Positions 22,562 to 33,700 of a stretch of DNA of 64,000 nucleotides are shown here, in pieces. The translations under genes and the position numbers were made by a program. The stretch's first letter is position 1, and the number at the start of each line of letters is the position of its first letter. The stretch spans positions 1 through 64,000 of the forward strand of contig DDTM01000103.1 in assembly GCA_002344075.1 (NCBI GenBank), written 5' to 3'. Under the pieces are notes generated by a model. That model made no database searches, was not told the DNA's origin, and worked only from the letters and a program-made list of their open reading frames with translations. This stretch comes from Bacteroidetes bacterium UBA2364. Lineage in GTDB: Bacteria; Bacteroidota; Rhodothermia; Rhodothermales; UBA2364.

Positions 22562-25174
22562 TTAGGAAATGCGCCATTTTTTGGCCAAGTCAAGTTTTCC
22601 CCAACGTACATATAGGCGGTTTAGGCGGGACCAGATCTGAATTTGAAAGCGGAGGTTCATCCCCGGTAGTTGTTCTAAGGCGTCATGTGCGGATAAAAGG
22701 ATTTTCTCGGCGCGTTCCAAGTCTCCTTTTTGCAGGTACAGGTCGGCGAGCAGCCCCTGGGTTTCCAATGCTTCGGGATTGTTGGGGTATGTGGTAATTA
22801 GTACAGAGATGTCTTTTTCTAGCGCAGTAAAGATGCTCGGTGTTTCCATGAGGGTAGCAAGGAACAACAAACGGATATATTGGAGGCGTGCTTTGAGGTC
22901 GGTGGAAGGTGTTGCGTTAGCTTTGAATAGGGATTTTATTTCGGAGAACGCCTGTTTTGCGGGTGTGAATTCGGATAAGCGATAGTGTAAAAGGGTTCGG
23001 TAAAAAGCATTCAATTCCTTTTCTTCGGCTGTGAAAGCGTTAAGGTTTTGCTGGAGTTCGGCAATTTTTTGGTAAGTCCTCAGCGCTTCACGTTCCATGC
23101 CCGCCGCCAGTTGAAAATTTCCGAGATAATATAGGCTTAGAACGATTCTTTTGTTTTGCCAGCCCAGCAATCCGGCACGGGTTTCTACGACGCGGGCATA
23201 CATATCGGCAGCGGGGCGTAATTTTCGTTGCCCGGCATACATCAATCCATGAGAGCCTAAGATCATAGGCGTAATTTCGTGATAGCCATTGTTATACCGC
23301 GATGCGGCAGAAAGGGCTTTAGCCAGAATGGGTTCTGCGGCATCGTATTGGCGATTTGTTAGCAAGGCATATCCCCATGAATTATATAAGTTTGCAATGT
23401 CTTTTTGAGGAGGATTCGACAGTGACTGGTATCCAGATTCTGCTTGTTGGTATAAGGTAATGGCTTCTGGGTTGCGGTGTTGTGCTTCACGAACGGTGCC
23501 CAGATGCATACGAGCATAGAGGGTTTTAGGGTCGTTTGGCGGCAATAGTTTTTCAAACAAGGTTAGGGACCTTGCCATATAATATGCGGCACTATCCGGC
23601 ATAAACAAATACATGTACGAAGACGTAAGGTCTTCAAAGGTAATGGCAGTTTCTATATGTTGTTCGCCAAAAGTTTGTTGTTTCAGTTTTAGGGCATGAA
23701 ACCGCAAAGACAAGGCCTTGCGGTGGTTTCCGAGTTGGGTATGGGCGCGTGCAATAACATCCATTAACTGCCCCCGAACCCCCGGATTATATGCCCCAAT
23801 ACGGTGTAATTTGGCTTCGCTTTGTTCCAAAAGCCGCTTCACCTGAATAATACCTCCTCTTGCGGCATCTGATTCTCCCAGCGCGTACATTTCTTCCATA
23901 AAAGAAGCGACCAATTGCGCACGTTCTGCTTCTGAGCGAGCGCGGTCTCGTTCTTCGCGAATTTCTCGTTGTTGAAGTGCCATAAAAATGGCTGATCCAA
24001 AAGCAATGAGCATTGCAGCGATCCCAATTACAACAGGAAGTCGGTGTCGTGCTACAAATTTCTTGACATGGTATCCGAACGAGTCTGGTTGCGCGGCTAC
24101 GGGGAGGCCCACTAAAAAATGCTGCAAATCGGTTATTAACGCTTCTACGGTTCCATATCGGCGTTCGGGTTCGTTACGTAAGGCCATTTGGCAAATGGCA
24201 TCCAGCTCGTGAACGGCAGCCTTGGTAAAGAAAAAACGCCTTCCGATAGGGAAATTCCTTGCCCGATTAGGGGGAGAGGAGTTAGATCTAAGATTTTGTT
24301 TTTTATAAGTATGCCCCAGCTCTTTTGTATTTGAAAAATCTTGGTTTGGCGTTAGGAGCTCATAAAGAATGCGTCCTAATTGATAGACATCCGAAGAGGT
24401 GGTGATAGATTCACCCCGTAATTGTTCGGGGCTGGCATAAGCGGGGGTTAGCCAAATATGGCGGGAAACGGTTTGGTATTGAGGCGTATCGGATTCAATG
24501 AGTTTTGCGATACCAAAATCCAATAATTTAACCTTCCCTTCGGAGGTGACAAGGATATTAGACGGTTTAATATCTCGGTGGACCACCAAGTTGCGGTGTG
24601 CAAACCGTACTGCCTCACAGACCTGTAAAAGCAATTGGATTCGCGCCTCCTGTGATAGTTCCTTTTGAACACAATAGGATGTAATGGGTTCACCTTCTAC
24701 CAATTCCATTGCCAGCCAAGGTAGCCCCTCCGATGTAGTGCCGCCATCCACCAATTGTGCTATATGGGGGTGGCGAAGATTGGCCAGAATCTGTCGTTCG
24801 GCTAAAAAACGCTGGTGCAATCCCGGACTCAACGTGTTTTGTAGGACTTTAATGGCCACTTCTTGGTCATATGCCCCATCAATACGCTTGGCACGATACA
24901 CCGTACCCATCCCGCCTTCGCCTAATAACGACTGAAGCAAGTATGGCCCTATCTGAACATCGGTTCGGTTGGGAGGGCGAATGCTTTTGCGGATGGTTTG
25001 TCCGGCTTGTCCCAAATAGGCGTCTGCTTTTTCGGCAGCATGTAAAAGGGCCGCTACTTCTGTCTGAAGTGGAAGAGGCAAGAGGGACAAGGCTTCCGCC
25101 TGTGCGTTTTGGGGTAGGTCTAAGATTTCATCAAAGGCTGCTTGAATTTGCAACCACCAGGCGCGTTCATTCAT
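22562..25174 (-). CDS. Membrane Ser/Thr protein kinase with TPR repeats
   Basis: An 870-residue PknB-type kinase. All Hanks motifs are present: GEGGMGTVYRAK, VAIKVL, HRDIKPSN, LLDFGIAKL and YASPEQLRG. The kinase domain spans about 75-360. One transmembrane helix follows (VVIGIAAMLIAFGSAIFMAL), then a helix rich in Arg/Glu, then TPR-like repeats to the C-terminus. The periplasmic TPR part is probably the sensor or partner-binding side. An ATG at 25204 would overlap the sigma gene by 20 nt; I prefer MNERAWWLQI at 25174, 10 nt after the sigma stop and preceded by AGGA. It belongs to an ECF-sigma/kinase pair. Confidence 0.9.
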   Translation of the reverse strand: MNERAWWLQIQAAFDEILDLPQNAQAEALSLLPLPLQTEVAALLHAAEKADAYLGQAGQTIRKSIRPPNRTDVQIGPYLLQSLLGEGGMGTVYRAKRIDGAYDQEVAIKVLQNTLSPGLHQRFLAERQILANLRHPHIAQLVDGGTTSEGLPWLAMELVEGEPITSYCVQKELSQEARIQLLLQVCEAVRFAHRNLVVHRDIKPSNILVTSEGKVKLLDFGIAKLIESDTPQYQTVSRHIWLTPAYASPEQLRGESITTSSDVYQLGRILYELLTPNQDFSNTKELGHTYKKQNLRSNSSPPNRARNFPIGRRFFFTKAAVHELDAICQMALRNEPERRYGTVEALITDLQHFLVGLPVAAQPDSFGYHVKKFVARHRLPVVIGIAAMLIAFGSAIFMALQQREIREERDRARSEAERAQLVASFMEEMYALGESDAARGGIIQVKRLLEQSEAKLHRIGAYNPGVRGQLMDVIARAHTQLGNHRKALSLRFHALKLKQQTFGEQHIETAITFEDLTSSYMYLFMPDSAAYYMARSLTLFEKLLPPNDPKTLYARMHLGTVREAQHRNPEAITLYQQAESGYQSLSNPPQKDIANLYNSWGYALLTNRQYDAAEPILAKALSAASRYNNGYHEITPMILGSHGLMYAGQRKLRPAADMYARVVETRAGLLGWQNKRIVLSLYYLGNFQLAAGMEREALRTYQKIAELQQNLNAFTAEEKELNAFYRTLLHYRLSEFTPAKQAFSEIKSLFKANATPSTDLKARLQYIRLLFLATLMETPSIFTALEKDISVLITTYPNNPEALETQGLLADLYLQKGDLERAEKILLSAHDALEQLPGMNLRFQIQIWSRLNRLYVRWGKLDLAKKWRIS

Positions 25175-25184
25175 TCCGTTGTTC

Positions 25185-25769
25185 CTAATAGGGGAGGTCT
25201 TCATCGTTCATAAAGCGGTACAACCATGCCTGTGCGGATTTTGTGTTTCGGGTAACGGTCGGAATAGAAATGGCCAGCGCTTCGGCGGTTTCTGCAAGCG
25301 TCATGCCCCCAAAAATCCGCATTTCGATGATCCTTGCGCCCCGTTCATCAAAGATTTCCAATTTTTGTAGTGCTTCGTCTAATTCAATTAGGTGTTCGGC
25401 TTCATTGTCAGACAATTCGATGGCAAAATCAAGCGGTACATGCAGGGCGTTGCCTCCTCTTTTTTGGCGATTCTGGTGTTTGGCATAATCCAGAATAATA
25501 GACCGCATGACCCGTGATGCCAATGCAAAAAAATGGACCTGATCCTGCGCTACGTGTAAATGGTTCTCGACCAAACGTAGGTAGGCTTCGTGTATCAGGG
25601 CTGTAGTGTTCAGGGTTTCATCCTGTTTCCACTGCACACGGTGTCGGTGCGCAACTTGCCGCAATTGAGGGTACACCAATGGCCAAAGTTGGTCTAATGC
25701 GGTGCGGTCACCATCTCGGTAGCGCTGGAATAATGCGGAAAAATTAGTTTGGGATGCGGAAGTGGGCAT
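25185..25769 (-). CDS. ECF-type RNA polymerase sigma factor
   Basis: A 194-residue sigma factor of the Sigma70_ECF type (TIGR02999-like) often found with Ser/Thr kinases in Planctomycetes, Acidobacteria and Rhodothermia. Region 2 begins FSALFQRYRDGDRTALDQLWPLVYPQLRQVA and contains LNTTALIHEAYLRL. Region 4 is DERGARIIEMRIFGGMTLAETAEALAISIPTVTRNTKSAQAWL, with the HTH and the TVTRN sequence. No classical anti-sigma gene is adjacent; the linked kinase may control it by phosphorylation. It is divergent from the surface-protein operon, so it could direct that operon. Confidence 0.92.
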   Translation of the reverse strand: MPTSASQTNFSALFQRYRDGDRTALDQLWPLVYPQLRQVAHRHRVQWKQDETLNTTALIHEAYLRLVENHLHVAQDQVHFFALASRVMRSIILDYAKHQNRQKRGGNALHVPLDFAIELSDNEAEHLIELDEALQKLEIFDERGARIIEMRIFGGMTLAETAEALAISIPTVTRNTKSAQAWLYRFMNDEDLPY

Positions 25770-26027
25770 ATTCTATTTTTTACAGTCATTGAAGAGAAGA
25801 AAATACGGTCTTAAACGACTTATCGGAAAGAGCCGTAAAAAAAGGTTCATTAAGATGGTGGTATGGTGATGAATTAGGGCAGACAATGTCGGTTTTTATT
25901 AAGGGAGGGTACAATAGTAAGATCTTGATCCACTGAACTTCCTTTATGGATGGGTAAGAAATGGATGGATCGTTTGTCCCGTTAGCCAATCTGTTGATCC
26001 CCTCATTCTGGATTCAAATCGTAGCCT

Positions 26028-27749
26028 ATGGATATTTTATTAAAGACCATTCGGGTTTTGTTGTTGGGAACCTTCCTTTTCTTGGTACTGGTTCCTTGTA
26101 TAGTCTTTGCGCAAGGGTCTAAAAAACAGATCCTTAAAGTAAGTGGAAGTACAGGTTTTTCGGTAGAATTATATCGGGTATCTGGGATAGAAGCACGGCG
26201 TCCGGGCAGCAGTGCGCAAGCCTTTGGGAACGTCCAGTTCAATTTGTTGGGCCTCCAATCTGGTATCAATGTGCTTTATTCTACCGAAGATAACCAACTC
26301 CGCCAAAGCATCAATCAGGTTGGTTTTCATTCTCAGTGGAAGTGGGGCAAAATCGGCCTTGGGTCGGTAAGTCCTGTATTGGGCCGTTTTGCACTTAATG
26401 GCGTTTCGATGATGGGCGGTTCTGTCGAACTAAGCCCCCGCTTTTTTGTCTTAAATGTAGCTGCCGGACAAACAAAACGGGCCACCAAAGGCTCTACGGA
26501 ATCCTTGTTCAGTAATGGGAGTTTTGCGCAAAGGCTTTATGCGGGCCGTATTGCGCTTGGAGATCCGAAGGGATACATTGGGCTGGCGCTTACCTATGCC
26601 TATGACGATACCACCAGCGTGGCGTTGTTCCGTCCGGCGGTAAAACCAGTCAAAAATGCCACCCTCACCCCTGATTTTCAATTGCCCATTGTGCCGGATA
26701 AGATCGTGCTTCAACTTCAAGGGACTCTTTCTGCATTTTCTTCCGACATATCCTTAGACACCCTTTCGATTGCGAATACAGGTTTGGATGCACGCCTTAC
26801 CGACGTCTTGAACAAGGTGTTGCGCCGTTTTACCCTCCATACCTCTACCCGTGCCGACTTTGCGGCCAATGGTGAACTACGGGTCTCGTACCCCACTTTT
26901 GGATTGCGGACTGGTTATGAACGTATCCAGCCGAATTTCCAGTCATTAGGGGTTGCTGCCATTCAGGATGATCGCGAAATTTGGTATGTACAGCCTACTT
27001 TGCGGCTATTTAAGCGGAAATTAAATCTTGGCTTTCAGCTCAATCGGCAGTCAAACAATTTATTGGGACAACGTACTTCCACATTGACCCGCACCCAAAT
27101 GGGGGCCAATCTACAAGCAAGGTTATGGAAGAACGTTTTGGTTTCGGCCATTTGGAGCCAGATGCAACATGGCTCGGAGCCAGAAGCGGGGCTGCCAAAT
27201 TCCGAAAACCTCCGCCAGAGCCAGAAAACACAAGTTTTTACCTTGATGCCCATGTTTACCCTACGAACGGGTAACATCGGGCACACGATTAGTACGAACC
27301 TCAGTCTTCAGCAATTCTCGGACGCCAGTCCTTCCGTTCTTTCAGGGAAGCGGCCTTCGCCGGACTTTAATACCCGTACTATGAACGCTGCTTATGGTCT
27401 GAGTTTGCCATCCGGCATCACACTGAACATCGGGGGGAGTTTGATGCGCAACCGCAATCAATTTGCCGAAACGGCCGCTTCGGGGGTGAACTTAGGAGCG
27501 GGGACACAATTGTTAAAACGCAAGCTAAACCTCAACCTAACCGCTTCGCTAAACCAGAACCAGACCGAACCTGCAAATGGAACTGCCATTACCAGCAAGC
27601 AACGAACGGCATTGCTGCAAGGGCATTATTCCCTTACCCAGCGCGATGGATTTTCATTGGGCGTCCAGTTGCTTTCTAGTTCCGCTGGGGGTGACTTGGC
27701 CTCTTTTACAGAATTCCGGGGCACGCTCCGGTACGAACACCGTTTTTGA
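26028..27749 (+). CDS. Outer-membrane beta-barrel protein, first gene of the giant-protein operon
   Basis: A 573-residue exported protein. A signal peptide of about 30 residues (cut after CIVFAQ) is followed by many amphipathic strands with alternating hydrophobic and polar residues, and the last residue is Phe (LRYEHRF), as in outer-membrane barrels. Strand-rich regions such as TRTQMGANLQARLWKNVLVSAIW and TLRYEHRF support a barrel. I do not recognise a family. The giant gene starts 25 nt after its stop. It may be the export pore, anchor or receptor of the giant protein. It stands divergent from the ECF sigma factor gene. Confidence 0.75.
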   Translation: MDILLKTIRVLLLGTFLFLVLVPCIVFAQGSKKQILKVSGSTGFSVELYRVSGIEARRPGSSAQAFGNVQFNLLGLQSGINVLYSTEDNQLRQSINQVGFHSQWKWGKIGLGSVSPVLGRFALNGVSMMGGSVELSPRFFVLNVAAGQTKRATKGSTESLFSNGSFAQRLYAGRIALGDPKGYIGLALTYAYDDTTSVALFRPAVKPVKNATLTPDFQLPIVPDKIVLQLQGTLSAFSSDISLDTLSIANTGLDARLTDVLNKVLRRFTLHTSTRADFAANGELRVSYPTFGLRTGYERIQPNFQSLGVAAIQDDREIWYVQPTLRLFKRKLNLGFQLNRQSNNLLGQRTSTLTRTQMGANLQARLWKNVLVSAIWSQMQHGSEPEAGLPNSENLRQSQKTQVFTLMPMFTLRTGNIGHTISTNLSLQQFSDASPSVLSGKRPSPDFNTRTMNAAYGLSLPSGITLNIGGSLMRNRNQFAETAASGVNLGAGTQLLKRKLNLNLTASLNQNQTEPANGTAITSKQRTALLQGHYSLTQRDGFSLGVQLLSSSAGGDLASFTEFRGTLRYEHRF

Positions 27750-27774
27750 GTCTCTTTCAGCTATATATGCCATC

Positions 27775-30700
27775 ATGAAAAGATCATTTCTGTTTTTCTT
27801 GTTCCTCCTTGGGCAGATGGTTTGGTCGCAAACGGCCCAGGTTAATCTGATTGGCGTTTTGCCCCAGGCCAGTTTTTCTACCTATACCGACTTACTCCGC
27901 GAGTATGATTCGGGGAAATACCAAATCCAATTTGTGTATCAGAACCCCATAGACGCCACACCCGTAGCTTTTCGCTTCAAAGTGACCTTCCGGCACAATG
28001 GTAAAGTATTGTATTCGGCGACATCGCGTCCCAATTTATACACGCCGGGCATTTATACCTACCGTACTTTTAAAGATACGCCCTCGATCCGTTTCGAGGT
28101 GGGTATTCAGGATGTGATCAATCAGTTGGAGAGCAAGTATCAGGCAGTGGCATTGCGTTCTGGATTGATACCGGAAGGAGCATATGAACTGGAAATTGAA
28201 CCATTGACGGATGCGGCGATCCTCACAACACCAGCGGTTGGATCCACAGAGATCTTGTATCCGGAGCCGTCGGTATTGGTTTCGCCGGTTCATGAATCTC
28301 AGGTAGCCGAGTCGCCCATGACCGTTGCATGGACACCCGTTATTGGTGGAATCACCGATCGTTTTCAGTATAGCCTGTATATCGTAAAAATCTTACCCAA
28401 TCAAAGTCCGTTACAGGCATTGAGCAGCAATCCACTTGCTACTGGTCAGGTGATTCGTACCAATCAGACAACCTTTGTTTATTCGGCGGCCTATCCGGTA
28501 CTGGAAGAAGGGGCAACGTATGCCGTTCGCCTTAAAACTGAAGAGACGAGTCGCAATGCACCCATTACCCGCGACGGTCTTTCTGAAATCGTGACTTTCA
28601 CCAAAAGTGCCGCCAACATTGTTCAAGATCCGGTTGATCCGCCGGGAGACGACCCTAATGCCCTGCCTGTTTGGGATCAGGTTGCCTTGATACCCGGTTT
28701 TGCACAATTGCGTGGGCTTGCAGCAGCATTTTCACAAGATATTGGGAGTCTAAAAACGCTTTCCGGTTTTGCCATCTTGCGTCTTGAAATGCCAGATGGC
28801 CCGAAAGATCTTCGAGTCCGGCTACAAAATCTACAAATTCAGCCACAAGCCATAGCCATCATGGGGGGGCAGGTTCATATAGACAATGCGGTACAAGCGC
28901 TTGGGCTGCCGTTTCCTAAGGAAAATGTACAACTTCAAGCATTTTATTGGGATCGTGTTCAGGGGTTTGTGGTGGAGGCCAAAATTAAACATCCACAAAC
29001 AGGAAACTTCTTACCAGCTACTGGACAAGTTTTATTTGACGCAACTGGATTTTCCGGCCTCATAGAAGCAACCCTACCCAACCCAGTAGTCTATGAAAAT
29101 GGCCCTGTCAAATTATTTATGGGCCGTCTGGGAGTTCGGCTTCCGGGGGGCGAAACCACCGGCGTAGCCACTCTTTCCCTCTTTGGGAAGCCAACAAATT
29201 GCAGGCTGGAAGGCGTGGCCTTAGACAATCTGGCCGGGCAAATTCCTCTTTCTTGCCGCTTGGACTTGTCGTTATCCAATGCCCCGGATCACTCCAAAGT
29301 AAGGCTTAAGATACAACAGCTTACGGGTAGCTTTTCGGTTGATCCTACGCAAAACCAATTGTCCACAGACCTTACTTTAATGGCCGAATTGGGCTTGTTG
29401 AACCGCGATGGAAAATATTGTGGTGTGCTTTTTCCCATTCGGGTACAAGACCAAATCACGACAGCCCAGCCAGAATTGGGCATCCAGAATTGTGACCGAC
29501 AAACGTATCTGGAAACGGGAACCATAGACCTGTTTATCGTACGAATGCGATTGGAGTCTTTTGGGTTTAGGGATGACTTTAGTTGGACCTACCGTTTGAA
29601 TTTTCAGGCAGGTTTGGTGAACAGGCTATTGGGCGGAGAGCCTTTTGTCATATTCCCAAACTTGGTTTTTGACGGCACACCATTACAAATACCAGAAATT
29701 GCATTATCGCAAAGACAACTGACCCAATCATCAACTTTCTTAATTGCACCTTTCGAGGGGCGGTTTTCGGGCTTTCGCCAACCTCCGGTTCTGATAGATT
29801 GGCTGGGGATGCCAAGCCGCGATGCCGGCCCTTGGAATGCACAAGTAGATATCGATTTGCGCTTCAGTAGTGGTCTTTCAAGAATCCCAACTTGTTTACA
29901 AACCGCAGTTTTCTCCGTGCAAAATGGCCAGTGGAATGGTAAATTTTTTGGTTGGTCGAGTACCCTTTCCGAACTGCCGCGTCCTTGTGTATCTGGCTTA
30001 AAAACGCCTGAACTTACTGAACCAATGGTACAAATAGTAGTGGAAAAATTACGGGCGGTGGTAAATGTAAATTATGACGACAATGACCAATTAACTTTTG
30101 GTGGCTATGCCCAGCCCACAGGAAATATACAACTTTTTGGGCCTTTGTTACTTGAACGTGGCATTACAATTGGAGGAACTAACACCTTGTTGCCCACCCA
30201 AGACCTCGCGCAAATTTCTCTAAATACGCAGGGTTTTTGGGTTTCAAACTCTCCAATGGGCGATATCGTACAACAAATTACGGTACAGCACAACGGGTAT
30301 AGTATTCGGCTGGGGACCGCTAAAGTGGTTTTTGGAGAAGAAGACGGACGGCAATTGGCCCGATTTTCGGGCGTGACCGGAGAAGGTGAATTGTTGGGCA
30401 TTGGTACAGTTCCGGTGAATGTAGGCTTGGACCTGATGACCGGAAGATTTGACAACTGGCGCATTGGTGCAACAGAGGTCGGGCGATATCGAGGACGTGT
30501 GGCTATCCCTAAAACCAATCCTACCGCTCATTTTCAGGCGGAATCCATCCAATTTGGAACGAATAGTATTCTTATCAATGGGCGTGGTACCTTATTGGGT
30601 GTTGGTACCTCCAACGGGGCGACGAGTTTGAGTGGTGCCACCTTCGACGAAGTGATCTTAGACCCGGCAACGCATCGCATCTTATCAGGAACGATTACTT

Positions 30701-33700
30701 TGGATGGCAGCGTAGAGATGTTTGCTGCTGTTGACCGACAATCGGGGCGGATTTCTCTTTCCAATAAGCCTCAATTACCCGTTACCCAACCTCTGGAAGG
30801 ATTAACCTTTTGGTTACCCGCTTCCTCCCAAATTTCATCGTTGGGTTGGGTATTCCCGCAACCAAACCCTGGTGATGGTGCGGCTGTGCCAGTTCAAAAT
30901 GGTGAAGTTCGGGTCGGGGAATTTATCCTCACAGGGCTAACGGCCCAAGCATCGGCGGAACTCCGGATTTCGTTGTCGCCCCTTGGTATTGTGGAAGGTG
31001 AAATCGGTTTTGATCGGGAGAATAACCGGATTGCAACCCTCGATCATCTTGGTTTGCGGATGGCCAGTAATTTGGCATCCGCCTTGTTACCAGATCAGAT
31101 TGCCTTGCCCTTGGAGTCGGTTTCACATCTCTTGGTCAAAACCAATGGTGTGGCCGTGATTTCCTCTGAAGATATGGGAAATGGTCTGTTGCGCCTTTTT
31201 ACACTTCCCGGTAAAAAAGCCCGCTGGGTTTTGCCCGCACTTCAGGGCAATCAGGCAACGCCGCCTGTGGTAGAACTTACGTTTGAAAACCTGGTGTATA
31301 ACCCCAATACCCGCCAAGTGACGGGAGGTAACCTGATGGTTTCTGTGGCTAATCGCGCCGATCTCAAATTGCCGGAAAGCCTCTCATTTACGCCTTTGAT
31401 GTTGGGATTTGAAGGGAACAAGTTGATGCTGACCGGAAGATTGGCCTTGTTTGGCCAAACCCTTGGCGATGCCTGTCCAATACAATTGTTCACGCAAACA
31501 GATCAACAATGGAAGGTTGCTACTACTTGTAATCCAGACCAATTTGTACCTTTTCTTCCTGGTAAAGGATTGGCGGGGATGAGCCTCCGGTCTCTAAATC
31601 TCCAGATGACCATACCGATTCAGGGTGGCCCTTTCACGTATCTCATCACGGGCGAAGCAAATATTCAAATCCGTAGCCAATCGAATGCTGTGGTGGCTGC
31701 GGCTGTGGCGGATTTTCGATATACGCATGATGGTTTTTCGCTTTCCCGATTTGAGCCGATTTATGCAGAAGCACAAAACTTAACGGTTGGGGATTGGGGG
31801 CTACGGCTTTCGGGAATTCGTAATATCCAAATGGACTATCGGCAAGAACAGTTTTCGTTCCGAATGGGACTGGAAGCAGCATTATGGCTTGGTTTGAACA
31901 ATGGACGTGGTCTGGAAATGCCGTTGAATGGGGTAGCGTTGACCGAAACCGGCCTCGATTTTCCGGAAATTGACCTACACGAAGGCACGAATCCTCCTTT
32001 GAGTGCTCCTTACGTAAACCTTGGCGCATTTCAGGTTCAGGCCATTGGTGTACGATTGGCAAAAACCCGCATCAACATATTTGACGTAAACCCGCCTAAT
32101 ATTACTCCCCAATTAGATTTACGCATAAAGCCGTCGGGTCTTGGAGATCGTGCGCCAGAACTGGCTAATCAAACATTGGTCATCCGGAATGCGGGTTTTG
32201 AAAAGGGCCTTTTGAGCGGAATATTTAATGAGTTGGAATTGATGCAGGAAAAACCTTTGGCGCTGGGAGGGCATTCTACACTTCGGATAACAAAACTAAG
32301 CGGGCGGTTATTCGACCAAAATGGGGTACAAGAAGGGGAAATTCACCTGAAAGGTACCTTGAAATGGCCACAAGTGGTAGAAAACGCAAACGACTGTGAG
32401 ACCGAAATAACCACAACCTTGCGGCTTTCGGGGCGGATAGAAGCCAATGTGCCGAATGTGCCGCCCTGTGGTACGATCCGTTTTGGTGCGGTATCACTCC
32501 AGTTCCAGCAATCCGCCCTCTCTCTAAAGTTAGGAAATGATGAAGAGTCTTTTCTCTTGACAGGAGTTGCCGAGGCCCTCATTGAAAATGAAGGAGGTGC
32601 AGTACGAGGAAATGGGAATGTGGTGCTTAACCTTCTTAATGGTGACTTATTGGCCCCCACCTCCATTGCGATTAACCAACCCTTCACATGGCATTATCCT
32701 AAAAATAACCCCATTTTTGCCTTTTCAGTTGCGAATGCTAGCCTAACGGAAGGTGGTCTGAAACTAAATGGCCAAGGAGGGGTGCGTGTGGGTGGCGGAA
32801 CCGTCAATACAGCCTTTAATGAGGCTGTATTTGGCCTTGCGGGCAATGTTCTGCAAGGTGGTTCTATTCAAATTTCGGCTCCATTGGCCTTTCAGTTTTT
32901 CTTTGATCGCGGCGAGTGGGGCATCACCGATGCAAATACGCCGTTTCCTGCAAATGGAAATTTACTCAAAATGGGGATTCCGGCCAATGTGCGTATCACC
33001 AAAGATGGAATGGCGCTTTCGGGCGAGGCCACAGCCCAACTCAGGATCGGTAGCCTGAATTTCCCGCAACTCAAACAGAGATTTGGTCCGGTTGTCATCG
33101 GTTTTGGCTCGGTATATGTCCGCGATGGTAAAGTCGAGTATTTCCGTACCCGCGACGACGGGCAGGAGGAGCGAGTGGCTTATTTAGACAAAGACGGCTT
33201 TCATCCAGATAATATCGGAGAAGCCATTGCAGATCTAATCCCAGAGAAGTTGCCCGTACCGACCACCTCGGTGGCCTATATCCAACTCAAACAAGGCAGT
33301 AACCTGCTCATTGCCACCGAGAACTTAGGCAATGGTCGGATGCGAATTTTTACCCGCCCCGGACAATCCAATGATTTGGTTTTTGAGGGAATTGCAGGCA
33401 AACCCAGCGCTAAAACAGCCTTTAGTGCCATTTTTAACGGTGCTTCGGTGGAGGCTTTCGAGAAATTGGACGTTGAAGTGACCGAAGCACTCAACCAAAA
33501 ATTATTCAGGGACACCCCTCTCACGCTCAAACAATTACGCTTCCAATTGGTGAATGGTGCTCCGGCGTTATTGGTAGATGCCTTGGTTAAACTTCCTAAG
33601 ATGCTGGATCGTGATGCGCCTTTAGAACTTAGCGGACTTCGCCTTACCGAGCGCGGGTTTGACAACGCCACCTTATCTCTTGGCGATGCAAGCCCGCAAT

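Noticed and set aside
27577..27774. Longer start for the giant protein
   Set aside because: It would overlap the barrel gene and has no signal-like sequence; the ATG at 27775 begins a clean signal peptide.
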